A stretch of 57,222 nucleotides of DNA from Pedinophyceae sp. YPF-701 (Eukaryota > Chlorophyta > Pedinophyceae), in contig CAJZHL010000025.1 in assembly GCA_916048055.1 (NCBI GenBank), forward strand, positions 1-57,222, in the 5' to 3' direction. Under the pieces are notes generated by a model. It was given only the letters and a program-made list of their open reading frames with translations, made no database searches and was not told where the DNA came from. Below, piece by piece: positions 42,652 to 54,177 of the stretch. The position numbers and the translations under genes were made by a program. Within the stretch, counting starts at the first letter, position 1; each line of letters begins with the position of its first letter.

Positions 42652-44537
42652 GATCTCGTCCTGGTCCATGAGCGCGGCGCACGCCTCGAAGGCGGCCTGC
42701 CCGTCGCGGCATGTTTCCTGCGCGCAGCGGATGCAAGCAACCACGCCTCGTTTCCACGCTGGTCATCGCATCTATGGCCGGTGCGCCGCGACGCCGCGCG
42801 CCGGCAGCCCCCGACCGCCACGCGCGCGCACAGGGAGAGCCTCGTCGGCGGGGAGCGCGCACCGCGATGTGCTGTATGGTCGCCATCGAGAGGTTCCTCG
42901 CGTTGTTTTGCACGGACTCGATCGGGTCGGGCACCACCGCGACGTTGTTCCCCATCGCCAGCATGCGCCGGCCGAGCTCGGTGTCCGGCACGGCGACCCA
43001 GGCGCCGTGCCAGGTGCACGGCACGCGGTTGCCGAGCGTTCCGTCGGCCCACGCCGCGGTGAGCCGCGCCACGCGCTCCACGAAGAGCGCCAGCAGCTGC
43101 CCGACGCCCGCCTCGTTCCCGGAGCGCCACGTGGACACGAGCTCGGTCGCACGCACGAGCATCCTGGCCACTCTGTCGTCGACGTCTGCGCGGGAGCGCG
43201 GGGGCGCGGCACCGCGCGGTTGGAGCGCCCGTGTCTGGGCAGTGGGAGCGGCCGGCCGCGCGGGGCGGCGCGGGACGACGCACCTTCGGCGCTGACCACG
43301 CCGTCGAGCGGCCGGGGGCCGTCGGGGTCCTGGTAGGCGGGGAAGAGCTCGCGGATGGGCGGCAGGACGGGCTTCCGGAGCGTTTGCAGGTGGAAGAGCA
43401 CCAGCAGGTCGAGAGCGTAGGGGGTTAGCAGCTTCCTGGTGCCGTCGACGACCTGCGCGCCCTCGCGCTGCGCCCACCTGGCCGCGGCGATCATCAGCGG
43501 CCGCACGCGGTCGTCCATCTGCGGGGGCGCGGTGGGAGCGGGCGGCGAGGGCTGCTGATTGGCGGCTGCAGGACGGCGGTCCCGGGGCCGCGTGCGCCGC
43601 GAACGGGGCCGAGGGGGGGCCGGGGGCAGTGCACGGCGCCGGTACCTTGATCATCTCGCGGATGACGGCGGCCTTGAAGCCGCTGAGGCTCCCGCACGAA
43701 ATTTCAACCAGAGTCCCATGGAGCGCGTGCCGGGCGCGCAGCAGCGGCTTGCGCGCGTTCCGCAGCTGCTCCATGCACTGCAGCTCCGCCTCGTTGGGTC
43801 TGCGCAGATCCCGCGCGACGAAGCGAAGAAGACGCAGCTGTATTACGTGAGGGGTTCGGGCTGTATGCAGGGCACTGGAGTTCGCGTCCTGCAGCGCCCT
43901 CGAGATCCTCCGCCTGTCTGCGGCCCCCCTGCAGCGCAGACGACGGGAACAGTGGGGTGGACGCCCGGGCGAGAGCCTGCGCGCCGCTGGGGCGCGGTGT
44001 TCGGGCGTGAGGCCTTGCAGCACAGTCTAGGCTGCGGCGTGCGTGCGCGGGGCGGGTCGCTCACGGAGTCATGGCGCTGATGAGGTCGATTGCGGCCGGC
44101 GTCACCACGCCGCAGAGCGTCACGTTGCAGACCGAGTCCGTCTGCGCCGTCCCCTGCGCGTAGGGCCCCTCCAAACACACCGAAACCGTGTTCTCCTGGA
44201 ACACGCGCACCCTCTCGCCGTTGCGGGCGCGCCAGGGCGTGTCGTCGTCCGTGAGCGACGAGCCGTGCACCGTGACGGTCAGCTCCGCGGCCAGCGCCTG
44301 CAGCGCGGCGATGCTCCGTGAAACGTCGGTGAGGAGCGGCCCACCCGCCTCCCACGCCGCGACCTTGCTCTCCACGTGCCTCTCGAGCACGCGGATCCAC
44401 GGCAAACGGCTGTTGTATCCATTGTCGTCGTCGCAGGCCCACAGACTCTCCACGTTGTCGCCCGGGTGCCCCTCGAGGGGCGGGCTGGAGGACTGGGCCC
44501 GCGCGTCACTTCCGCCTGGCGATTCCTGCGCGGCCAT
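42622..44537 (-). CDS. Catalytically degenerate Cid1/Trf4-type nucleotidyltransferase paralogue (probable pseudoenzyme)
   Basis: Exons (transcript order) 44537-44065, 43874-43646, 43518-43284, 43185-42863, 42696-42622, giving 444 aa. All four introns match, in phase and position, introns of the downstream nucleotidyltransferase at 46074-48277; exon 3 has exactly the same length (235 bp) in both. The PAP-associated domain is well kept (DDRVRPLMIAAARWA, LTPYALDLLVLFHLQ, KPVLPPIRELFP, GPRPLD). The catalytic loop is not: where the paralogue has HGSFVQDMSQEDSDVDV, this gene has EGPYAQGTAQTDSVCNV (residues ~123-139). Ser of the GS signature is Pro, and both aspartates of the D-x-D are Val and Asn. 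The zinc-finger array is also missing. The reading frame and splice sites are intact, so it is likely expressed as a non-catalytic partner. The exon 2 acceptor (before base 43874) is the least certain. Confidence 0.85.
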
Positions 44538-46073
44538 CCACCGAAACGGACTACCTCAACATCGTGCGCAACTCGCCGCGCGCGCCCGCCGCGCGGAGGC
44601 AACGAGCACGCCGCGCGGCGGGAGGACCCTAGGCAGGGCCCGCCGGGCGCACGACCAGCTGTCACGCAGGCTGCCGCTCGTCCCGCGCGAACCGCCCCAT
44701 CAACGCAAGCTGCCGCGGCGGCACCGCCGAAGACAGCAACCCTGCCGTCTGCATGCGCGCGCGCGTCCCGTCCGCCGCCCCTCGCGCGCCGCGAGCGGGC
44801 GTCGCCCAGGGCCCCAACCACGGCACCGTGACATGCTTCGGCCGCGGCACGCAGCCCCCGCAGTGTGTGTCCGCGGACACGTGGTTCGTCGGGGACTCAC
44901 CGCCATACGCGGCGCCGGAGTTGCCCGCTTGGCAGTGCCGCGTCCGCGCGGGAGCCGGGTGCGTCGGAGGCTGCTCAACGCAGGCCTGGAGGATCGTGTA
45001 GCGGGGGACCGATATGCGGCCGCGCAGGGCTGGGCGCCCCGGACGTGGGCTCCGGGGTGGCGGGTAGTGCTCGTGGCGCGCTGGCGGGGGCGCTTATGCG
45101 CGGGCGGCGGCGGGGGGGCGCGGAGGCGGTTCCGGGGCCGGGGCGAGAGGACCCCCCCCACCGCGCACGGTCCTGGCTGCGTCATGGGCGTGCCTGCGCG
45201 CGACGCCCGGGGCAGGAGCGACGGCGCGGTGTCGCGGCGCCGACGGTCGCGCGCGGGACTCGCGGCGCGTCTCGAGTGCGTGTTTTTCCCAGCAGTGCCA
45301 AGCTGCGCCGCTGCGCCGTGTAGGGCGCGCGGGCGGCGCTGCTTCGGCGAGAGGCGTGACGTGCAGCCCAGATCCACGGCCGTCGTCGCGCGTCGCTCCC
45401 GCTTCTGCGCGCCGCGCGGCTGGGGCACGCCACAGCCCGCTCCTGAACCTCCGCGTGCGTCATGTGTCCAGGTGCTCGCGCGTCAGCGAGGCGCGATCGG
45501 TGGGACGCGCGCGCCGCAGAGGGGGCACAATATTGGGACCGAGCCGGCCGTGGGCGGAACAGCCGGTGCCACGCCCGGCGTTCGCCCAGCGGCCGTGCAT
45601 GTCTGCGTTCCGCCGCGCACCGCTGGGGCTCTCTGTGGGCCGCCACGGACGCTGAGGCGACGTTCCGCGAGGACGGCCGCTTGTTGAGCGCTCCCGGGTG
45701 CGGCGGGGGGCGGCTCGCTCGGTCACTTCGTACGCCTGTCCGGCCGCCAAGGCTCTTGCAGCAAGCCGCAGCTCCTAGCGCCACGCGGCCTGAGGTCGCG
45801 CCGTCCCGCCCCCAGGAGGCCGCCGCTGTGAGGCCCGTCTCGTCATCACACCTTCGGCAGCCGTCACGGCAGGTGTCCGGCCCGCTCCACCCGCGTGCGG
45901 AGATGACAAGTGCACGGAAGTCTGCAGCCCGCCCGGCTCGCAAACGCAGCCGACTGCGAGGTGGCGCTCGGGCGGACGGGCTCACGCGGCGAGAGCGCCG
46001 CCGTGCGCACGCTGGGACCGCCAGCGGGGGTCTCGGACGGCCGCAGTTGTCGCACAGCCCTCGGGCCCTGCTG
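44538..46073. other. Intergenic region between the tandem nucleotidyltransferase paralogues
   Basis: About 1.5 kb. I searched it on the minus strand for decayed zinc-finger exons like those of the neighbour and found no C-x2-C/H-x3-C pattern in a plausible frame. No other gene or repeat recognised. Confidence 0.45.
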
Positions 46074-49000
46074 TCACAAGAACAGGACCTCCAGGCCCAT
46101 GCGCGCGTCCACCCGGTCCAGCTTCGCCGTCCCCAGCCCCTCGGCAATCTTCAGGAGATCCTGCGTTCCGTCCTTGCACGCCTCCTGCAGAGCGCGCCGC
46201 CAGCGCCGCGCGGCACAGGTTTCAACGGGCCAGGGCGGATGCGGGGGGGGCGCTGGGCGGCGCTGGGCGGGTCCCAGGCCTTGGGGCCGCGCACCACGAT
46301 GCCTTCATACTTGTACGCGCTCCGTCCGCAGTTCTCGGCGACCTCCAGCGGGTCCGGCACCACCACGAAGTGACGCTTCTCCTGGTAGCACGCCTCCCCC
46401 GGCTCCAGGCGCACCCAGGCCCCGCGCCACACGCAGGGCGCGTACCCAAGGAAGGCCGCGCCCGTCCTGTCGCAGGCTCCGATCATGGCGTCCAGGCGCA
46501 CCAGGAAGGACGCGAGCAGCTCGCCGACACTGCACGTGTTCTCGGACGCCCACTCCGTGCGCAGGGCGCGCGCGCGCTCGATCATGGCGCTCTCGAGGTT
46601 CTCCCGCGCTGCGTCGCGGGCGCGGGGGTCGCGCGGAGTCAGGGGACGCGACGCGGCGGCGTGCGAACACGACGCGTCCCGCGGGGCCCGTCGCGTGTGC
46701 GGCGGCGGCGGCGTGGGCAGCAGCGCTGCGCGACGGACGCACCTGCGTCGTCGTGTCTCGTGGCGTCGAGCGGGCGCGGCCCGTCTGCCGCGAACCCGGG
46801 GAAGAGCGTCCACATCGGCGGCACGACGGGCGGCGACACCGTTTGCAGGTGGAACAGCGCGAGGAGGGAGATCGAGAAGGAGTTGAACAGCCCTGCCGAC
46901 GCGTCCACGATCTTCGCGTGCGGGCACTTGGACCGCATCTTCGCGGCCAGCAGCAGCGGGCGCACCCTTGCGTCAAGCTGCGTGCACCAGGGGCCGGCGA
47001 CGGAACTCGGTCTCCGCACGAGTGCTCGCGCGGGGCGGACGATGGCGAGGAGCGTCCCGCGGGGGCCGTGCGGGGAGTTACCTGCGCCATCTCGCGGATG
47101 GCCGCCGACTTGACTCCCGCGGTGTTGCCCACCATGACCTCGATCATGAACCCTCCCTGGGCGCAGCGGGTCTCCAGGAGCGGGATCCGGGCCCGGGCGA
47201 GGAAGTTCGTCACTTTGAGAAGGCGCCTGATGCGGCTGTCGTACGGCAGTTTGTAAAAGAGGTTTCTCATAATTGAGAGCACGCGCTTCTTGATGCACCT
47301 GGGGAGGCTGGCCGCGCACAGCGGGGGCGCTCCCGGCGCGAGAGAGTCCCGGAGAGCGCGCCGCTCGTCCTCTGTCAGGTCCTTCGTCCTGCGGCGGCGC
47401 GGGGGGGGGATCGCTGTCCAGCTACTCAGCACACTGTGCCGAGTCGTGGGCGGCGCGGAGCGCGCTCGGCGTTCGCGGCAGGTCGGGGCGCGTGCGCGCA
47501 CCACTCGTTCTCCGTCTCGACCACGAGCCGCACGTAGTCGCGGTTCAGCTGCCCGTGGATGGACACATCGACGTCGCTGTCTTCCTGCGACATGTCCTGC
47601 ACGAACGACCCGTGCGGCTTCATGCGCACGGTGCCCGGGACGAACGCCGGGATCCTCTCCCCCGTGCGGTGCGTCCAGTCCTCTGGCTTGTCGTAGACGA
47701 CCTGCTTGTTCACGACCTGCCCGATGTCCTCTGCCAGGGACTGCAGCTGCTCCACGCACTTGCGCCGCATCCGCGCGCCCGCGGGCGAGACGGTCCAGCG
47801 CTGCAGCGAGGATCTGACGATCTCGTCCAGCTCGGCTACGCAGGCTCGCCCGCCAGCCGCCCACTCGGGCGTCGCCTGGAACGCAGGCCACGCGCCGTCG
47901 ATTTGCGCGATCAGCTCGTCCGCGCGCGCGCGTTCCGCGGCGGGATCCGCGCTCTCGGCTGCGTCCACGACCGCGGTCTCGTCCGAGGAGGCCGGGGCGG
48001 CGCCGTCCGCGGAGGGGGACGCCGCGTCTGCTGGCTTGGAGGATTGTGGGGTCGGCGGCGCCCCGCTCGAGGGCTGGGCTGCGATGGCTGCTCGCACATC
48101 ACGTGCTCTTTTGGTAGCGGGGGCTTGCGGAGGCGTCGCCGGCTCGGGCGGTCGGGCGGCTGCGGGCGCAGGGGCCGTCGGCGTTGGCGCTCGCGGGACG
48201 CGTGGTGCGCCGCCCCGCCCCGGCGCGGCGTTGCATCGCTTCTTGTGCAACTTTGCCGCCGCCCTGTCTTCAAAGCCCTGCACCGCCGTTGCAGAAAGAC
48301 GTGAGGTTGCACTCTCAGCGCGCGTCAACTGCACTGGCACGGACGACGCGGGGAACGATGGTCGTACGCAGTCTCACCTCGAAACAGCGCCCACACATCT
48401 GGAACGGGATGCCGTGCACGCGCTTCATGTGCAGACAGACTTCTGCAACCGCGCGTGGACCTCGGCCGGTGAAGTCGTCGCAGCGCGGGCAGGCGATCGG
48501 GTCGGGGGCGGCGACGTCGCGCTTGGCGGCGAGCTTGGCCGCGCTGCCACGTGCGCCGGCTGCGCCCTCCTCGGGCACGGGCGCAGGCGTTTCATCCGCG
48601 GGCGCCCGCGCAGCACCCGTCGCCGCTGCGCTCCCCGACGGTGCAGTCTGCGACGCTGGACTGGCGGCGCACCCCTGCTTCTTGTGGGCCTTGATCGCAC
48701 CCTTCGTGGCGAAGCCCTGCATCATGCGCCGACGTTGACAGAGACACATGACTTGGCTTGTGGACATTCTAGGAGCGTTCGGTAGGCACACGTGGGACGA
48801 GACCGGCCAGGACGCGCGCGTCCCGCGCTCCGACGCCATCGCACTCACCTTGAGGCAGAGCCCGCAGACGAACGCGACCCCGTGCACCGCCTTCATGTGC
48901 GCACAGACGTTGGCCACTGCGCCGGCGAAGTCGTCGCAGTGCGGGCACGCGACCTTCGCGATCCCGGATCCGCCCTTGCCTGGTCTGCCACGCACCCCGG

Positions 49001-50634
49001 CGCCGCCCCGCGCCTCGTCGACGATCAGCACCGGGATCACGTACCCGTCTTCGACCACGAGCGTGCGCACAAGGCAGGGCGCCGCCGTGCGGCGCTTGCT
49101 CTTGTCCGCCTTCGCAGTCTTCTGGCCCGCAGGGGCCGCTGCCGGCGCGGCGCTCGCGACTTGCGCCCTCGCGCCGCATGCCTCCTTCTGTAAGTGTTGT
49201 GCCAACGCCCCCTTTTTTTTGAAACCCTGCAATCGCGCCGCACGTCCCCCTCGCAGCTCGAAGCAGTGTACATCAGCGGCGCGCGAGCGACCAGGCGGAG
49301 GCGTGCTTCTGGCGCGGCCTCACCTCCATGCAGCGCATGCAGACGAACGGGCGCTTGTGGACGCCCCGGATGTGCGCGCGCACTTGCGATGCTGCGAGCG
49401 GGCCCCTGCGCACGAATCTGCTTCGTTCCGTCACGCAGTGCGGGCACACGACCTCATCACCACCCGCGTCCCAGCCCGGCAGGCCACCGCGCACAGCGAG
49501 CTCCGACTCGAACACTGGCTCTGCCTGCTTGGCCTGCGGCGCCGCCGGCGCTGGTGCGGCCTCACGCGGCGTCTTCGCGGCGCACGTCTTCTTGTGCGCC
49601 GCGACCGCAGCCTTGCTCTCGAAGCCCTGCGTCCGCAAACACCGTCGCAGGCCTCGCTCTCGCCAGCGCGCACATGCTCCGCGCAACGCAGGCACCAGGC
49701 CACGCACGGCGCTCGCATCGATCGCCCCTCCCGCGCACTCACCTCCAGGCAGTTCCCGCACGCAAACGCGACCCCGTGCGTCCGCCTCATGTGCGCGCAG
49801 ACCTGCGCCGCCGCCCCCGGTCCCTTGCCCCGGAAGTCCGCGCAGCGCGGACACGGCAGCACGTCGCTCGCAGCTCCCCCACGAGACGCGGCGGGCGCGT
49901 CCGCGTCGACCACGATCGCGACCATCACGTAGTCGTCGACAACGAGGCTCACGAGCAGGCAGCGGGCCGCGGGGCGCCGCTGGCCCTTCGAGGGAGCCGG
50001 CGGCGCCACCTGCGGGAGCATGCGCGCATCTTTCGCCGCGCACTTCTTCTTGTGCGCCGTCGCCGCGGCCTTGCTGTTGAACCCCTGCGGCAGCACCCAC
50101 GGCGCACGCTCGCGCGCGTTTCCTCCAGCCTGGGACGCCGGGGCGACCCTCAGCGGCGCGAGCGCGGGCGAGGAAGAGCCGTACCTTCAGGCAGCGCCCG
50201 CACGTGAACGGGATCTGGTGCACGTTCTTGACGTGCGCGCAGACCTGCGCCACCGCCCCCGGTCCGCTGGCGTGGAAGTCCCCGCAGTGCGGGCAGGACA
50301 CGGCGGCGGGTGGGGGTTCGTCCACGCGGGGCTGCTTGCTCGGGGCGTCCCTCGTGGGGCCCGCCGAGGCGTGCGGGACTGTGCCGGCCGGCTTGGCCTT
50401 TCGCCGCTTGCCCCCTGGACGCGCCCGTGGGCGTCCGGGGCCAGGAGGGGGATGAACGGTATCAGTTGCCGTCGCGACGGGCTTCGCTTGCGGTTCTGCG
50501 GCGCCCTGGGCCTGCAACGGAACCCCGGTGTGCGCTGGGCGGTTACGCGCCCTCCGTGACCTGAGGCGCGGGCCGCAACGGTGTTCGTGGCGCAGAAAGC
50601 CATGCTTGCAGTGTAGACATGGAAGACGCGCCAC
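46074..50634 (-). CDS. Zinc-finger-array nucleotidyltransferase (TUTase/non-canonical poly(A) polymerase type)
   Basis: Exons (transcript order) 50634-50185, 50084-49743, 49626-49324, 49226-48849, 48716-48378, 48277-47502, 47388-47082, 46977-46743, 46608-46295, 46184-46074: 3555 bp, 1184 aa. Residues 1-~620 hold five repeated modules. Each has a C2H2 finger (C-x2-C-x12/16/20-H-x4-H), a short linker, and a C2HC finger (C-x2-C-x12-H-x3-C) split by a phase-0 intron just after its second Cys pair. Residues ~730-1184 are a Pol-beta-superfamily nucleotidyltransferase: HGSF...EDSDVDV gives Ser828 and Asp839/Asp841, the third acidic residue is Glu946 (FMIEVMVG), and the PAP-associated domain reads LDARVRPLL, FSISLLALFHLQ, PPVVPPMWTLFPGF. 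Such enzymes add U or A to RNA 3' ends; the fingers would select the RNA. The combination resembles vertebrate TUT4/TUT7 only in concept. First Met (50634) is inferred from a shortened finger, C-x2-C-x6-H-x3-C. Confidence 0.85.
48378..50084 (-). repeat. Four symmetric zinc-finger exons (intragenic exon duplication)
   Basis: Exons 50084-49743 (342 bp), 49626-49324 (303), 49226-48849 (378) and 48716-48378 (339) all begin with codons for Gly-Phe and end after C-x2-C-(L/M/F)-(K/E). All are multiples of three with phase-0 boundaries. Between the ends lies a variable linker, in two copies containing a related 'VVDDYV/VVEDGYV' hydrophobic stretch. They are diverged but clearly homologous, consistent with serial exon duplication. 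Confidence 0.85.
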
Positions 50635-51240
50635 GGAGTGCGGCTGATCCGGAGCGCGTCCGCGACAGGAGCTCGACGCTCCCTGTGCAGTTGGGCACCA
50701 GGACGGGGGGCCGCGAAACGGGCTCGCTCACCATCGCGGCCCGGGCGCGCCGATCGAGGACGATGCACCTGAGTACGGCGCCACGTTTCCCCCTGGGCAA
50801 CGCAGGGACGTGCTCGTGGCGGACAAGCGTGTGCCGGCGCCTTTTTGCGCTCCTGCACGGCGCTCGCGTGGGTCGCGCGCGGCACCTCGCTCGGGCCAAG
50901 TGTGCCCCTGGCGCCCGCCGCGGCGCCCCTCGTCGCGCGCGGGCCGCCCTCGCGCCCGTCCGCGCGGCCTGACCAGTGGCCCAGGGGATGTGGGGGGCCG
51001 AGCCGACGCGGGAGGTCCTCTCGCCGCCCCCATCGGCGCGATGCATCCGTCGTCACGCGAGTATCGTGGTCCGCGCTGCCTTGTGTGAGTTCGCCGCGCC
51101 TGTGCTCCGTGCCGCGCGAGTGTTGCTCCGTCGCACTCAACGCCGCGTGCAGGCCCGTTCCCACGGTCGACAGACCCGGTTTCCCCGCGAGCTCCCCAGA
51201 GCGCAGCAGCCCCGCGCCGGGAGCGGGCCGCGTCGCAACG
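50635..51240. other. Divergent promoter region (zinc-finger nucleotidyltransferase / acyltransferase)
   Basis: About 600 bp between divergent start codons. No TATA-like element or repeat is obvious; it probably contains both promoters. Confidence 0.45.
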
Positions 51241-53081
51241 ATGAACCTGGCCTTCCCGCTCGCCGTCGCGGTGATGTACTGGAGCCTGCCCATCGGGGCG
51301 CTGCTGTACCGGATCCGCTTCCTGAACGTCTTCGGGCCCCGGAACGACATGCTCGAGTGGGCAGAGATGATGCGGGCCTTCCTCGGCGTCAGGTTCAAGC
51401 TGGTGAGCCGCGCGCACGCCCGACGCCCACCTCGTGCCTGGCCGCGACCCTGCTCTCTGGATGCGGCCCGCACTGCGCGCGCGGGGGCCGAGACCGCCCG
51501 AACGCGCCGCGCCCAGCCAATCAGAGATGCGAACAGAACATCGCAGAGACCCAGCTGAGCGTTGAGTCGCCTGGGGCACAATGCCGGCCACCTCTGTGCG
51601 TTGAGGCACGGCACACCGTCGTCGCTGGGACGTGCCCGGCGCGCCGTGACGCTGCAGCCGCGCGCCTGCCCGGCTCACGCCGCTACGGCTCCGCGTCGGT
51701 TCCTCGCGCGCATTGTCGACCCTTCGTCCGCACACCGCGAAGTGAGCGATGCAGCCCGCGGTCGCGGGGGCCCGCGGCGCCGTCCTGGCGCGTGACGACA
51801 CCCCGAACTCGCCGTTCCGGCGACCTCGCTCACCAATCGTGCGAGATTCTTGCGCGCGCTCCCGCTATCACCGTGCAGGTCGGTCAGCGGCGGCTGCACA
51901 AGGGTGAGCGTATGGTCTACCTGGCCAACCACCGCAGCTGGGCGGACTTCTTCCTCGACGTGTGGACGACGGAGGCCCGCTGCAGCATCATGTCGCGCTG
52001 GATGGTCTTCTTCGCGTTCCCGGTCTTCATGGCCTCGGTCATCGTCCTGCGCGGCATCGTGCTCTTCAAGCGCGGCAAGATCAAGTGCGCGATCCCGCCG
52101 GCCTCCCCTCCCCGCCCTCGCCGCGCATCACTGCCCGCTCAGCGCGTTCCCGGGCGGATTCGTGCCTCCGCGACAGCCAGACGCGCGCACGGCCCCACGT
52201 GCCCTGGCGTGTGTGTGCGCGCGTCGCAGGGACAAGGACGCGTTCAACGCGTGGCTGGACAAGACCCTGGACCGCCAGGTCAACAGCGGGTCGCTCCTGC
52301 TGTACCCCGAGGGCACGCGCAACACCAAGCCGCACGCGCTGCCCCTCAAGCGCGGCATGCTCAAGTACTCGTGGTCGCGCGGGCTGCCGTTCCAGATCAT
52401 CGTCACGACGAACAAGGAGCGCGTGCTCTCGGAGAAGAAGATGGCCGTCAAGTTCGGCGTCACGTGCTGCACCGGCTTCAGCGAGGTCATCGAGTCGAAG
52501 AGGTACAAGGACGATTTCGACGGGTTCATGGAGGAGGTGCAGCGCGTGTGGGACAAGGAGTGGGCCGAGGTCTACAAGGCCGCCGCGGAGCCCGAGAAGC
52601 TCGAGGACCTCACGGTGCGTGTGCATGTGGGCGCGGCGGCGGCCGTGCGCGTGCTGCACCCGGCGTCGTTGCGCGCAGGGCCGGCTCCGCGTGTCAGGGC
52701 GACGAACATTGCGTGCGTGCGTGCGCGTGCACGTGGCGCGCACGCTCGGCACGCTGTCGGCAAGCGCCCGCGGCTCACTGCCGGTTCCCGCTGCGCGTCT
52801 GCGCTGTGCAGATCCCGAGCCCCGACGGCTTCGACTACCTGCCTTCGATGAAGCTCCTCCAGGTCCTGGTCACCCTGCTGACGATCGCCGTGTTCTCCGC
52901 CATGGTCGTGGGCAGCGCCTACGCTCTCGGCCTGGTCGTGCCGGCGGCGCAGGACGCCTGGAAGTACGCGTCGTACGTGCTGGCGTCGATGCCCATCCTC
53001 GGCCTGGCGTCCAAGCTGCTCGGCGGGTCCAAGGTCGGGGCCATCAAGTACCCGGGCCTGGCCTCCAAGAAGATCGACTGA
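51241..53081 (+). CDS. Lysophospholipid acyltransferase (PlsC/AGPAT family)
   Basis: Exons 51241-51402, 51879-52084, 52230-52614, 52812-53081, giving 340 aa. The N-terminal TM segment (LAFPLAVAVMYWSLPIGALL) is followed by the acyltransferase block I NHRSWADFF (H72-x4-D77), a hydrophobic stretch (WMVFFAFPVFMASVIVLRG), and block III YPEGTR near residue 150. The C terminus has two more predicted TM helices (LLQVLVTLLTIAVFSAMVV and a second near SYVLASMPILGLASKLL). These are the features of AGPAT/LPLAT enzymes of the lysocardiolipin/LPAAT-5 type in the ER, which transfer an acyl group from acyl-CoA to lysophosphatidic acid or another lysophospholipid. Introns use GTGAGC, GTGCGC and GTGCGT donors; the first is the longest at 476 bp. 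Acceptor lipid unknown. Confidence 0.9.
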
Positions 53082-54158
53082 CTCATTGTTTTGCCGCCGA
53101 CGGGGCGACGCGGCGCCGCCCGCGACGGAACACCGGAGGGTGCACCCGCAGAGGCGCGCTCGCCGCTCGCTGCTCGCGTCCGCGCGGCCTGCCCTGTAAC
53201 TCTCGTTGCCTCCTGTTGCGCCGCAAGCTCGGCGGCATGCGCACGCCCGTGGACGCGCATGTCTACGCCCGCTTCCGCCCTGCCGCCCTGCCGCGGATGA
53301 CACGGCCCTTCCGGTGCGGGTCCACACCTCACCGACCCCGTGCGAGGCCGTTGCCCGCGTCCATGGCGTGCAAGTTCCTGTCGGCGCGACCAGGGGGGCA
53401 CCGATCGCGCGGACAGTCACGGAACCGACAATCCAGCAGGCAATCCTTGTACTTCGCTGACCGACACGCCCATCCTCGCCGCGAGGGGGCAGGCCACAGC
53501 CACGGACCGGACAGTGATAGTCTGGGACTTGCATGAGACTTGGATGTCACATACACAAGTCATAGGCTGAGCGGGGATGCTACATGGGGGCGGCTGGGCA
53601 AGAGCAGGGGCATCCTGAGGTGTGTTGCATGGGCCGAGCTTGTGCCACACATGCGTCCCCGTTGCGCGTCGTAGGAGTACGTTGTCCATGAGCGAGGTGG
53701 GCAGGCTAGGAGACGGGGTCAGACTACAGGCGAGGGCGAAGGTAGGTGCACCGTAGGAACAGGGTCAGGAAGAGGTAAGATGGACGCCTTGCAGTATCGA
53801 CAGTGGGCGACATCGAGAACCGACATCGGGGGGGGACATCTGGCTGATCTGATCCGACAGCGCAAACACCAGTCCTCCGCGTTTCTATCACGCTCAGGAA
53901 CCGCGCAAGCAAAGACATGGGCCTAGGGAGGGGCCGACGCGAGGCGCCGGGCTGGGAAACGAGCCTGGATGTAAGGGGGGCTTGCAAAGATCGTCATCAG
54001 GGGGGCCCGCGCGCGTGTAGCGGCGCCGGGCTGAGGTGGACGTGGACAAACGTGCACCCACTGAGAAGGGGGGCCGCGGCCAGGGGCGACCCGCGAGGCG
54101 GCCGTCTCCGCCCCGCGTCACCGTCGAGCGGCGCAGGGGTGCCTGGGGGCGCAGCCAA

Positions 54159-54177
54159 CCGCCAACATGGTTGGCGG
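54159..54177. repeat. Perfect inverted repeat (8-bp arms, 3-nt loop)
   Basis: CCGCCAAC and GTTGGCGG flank ATG. A stable hairpin in the 3' intergenic region; could be a terminator-like or binding element, or chance. Confidence 0.45.

Noticed and set aside
42372-42671. Plus-strand open frame encoding a 27-residue repeat (RAAAGRSALVSLAS...)
   Set aside because: It exists because the 81-bp repeat unit is a multiple of three. The minus-strand gene explains the conserved codons and stop.
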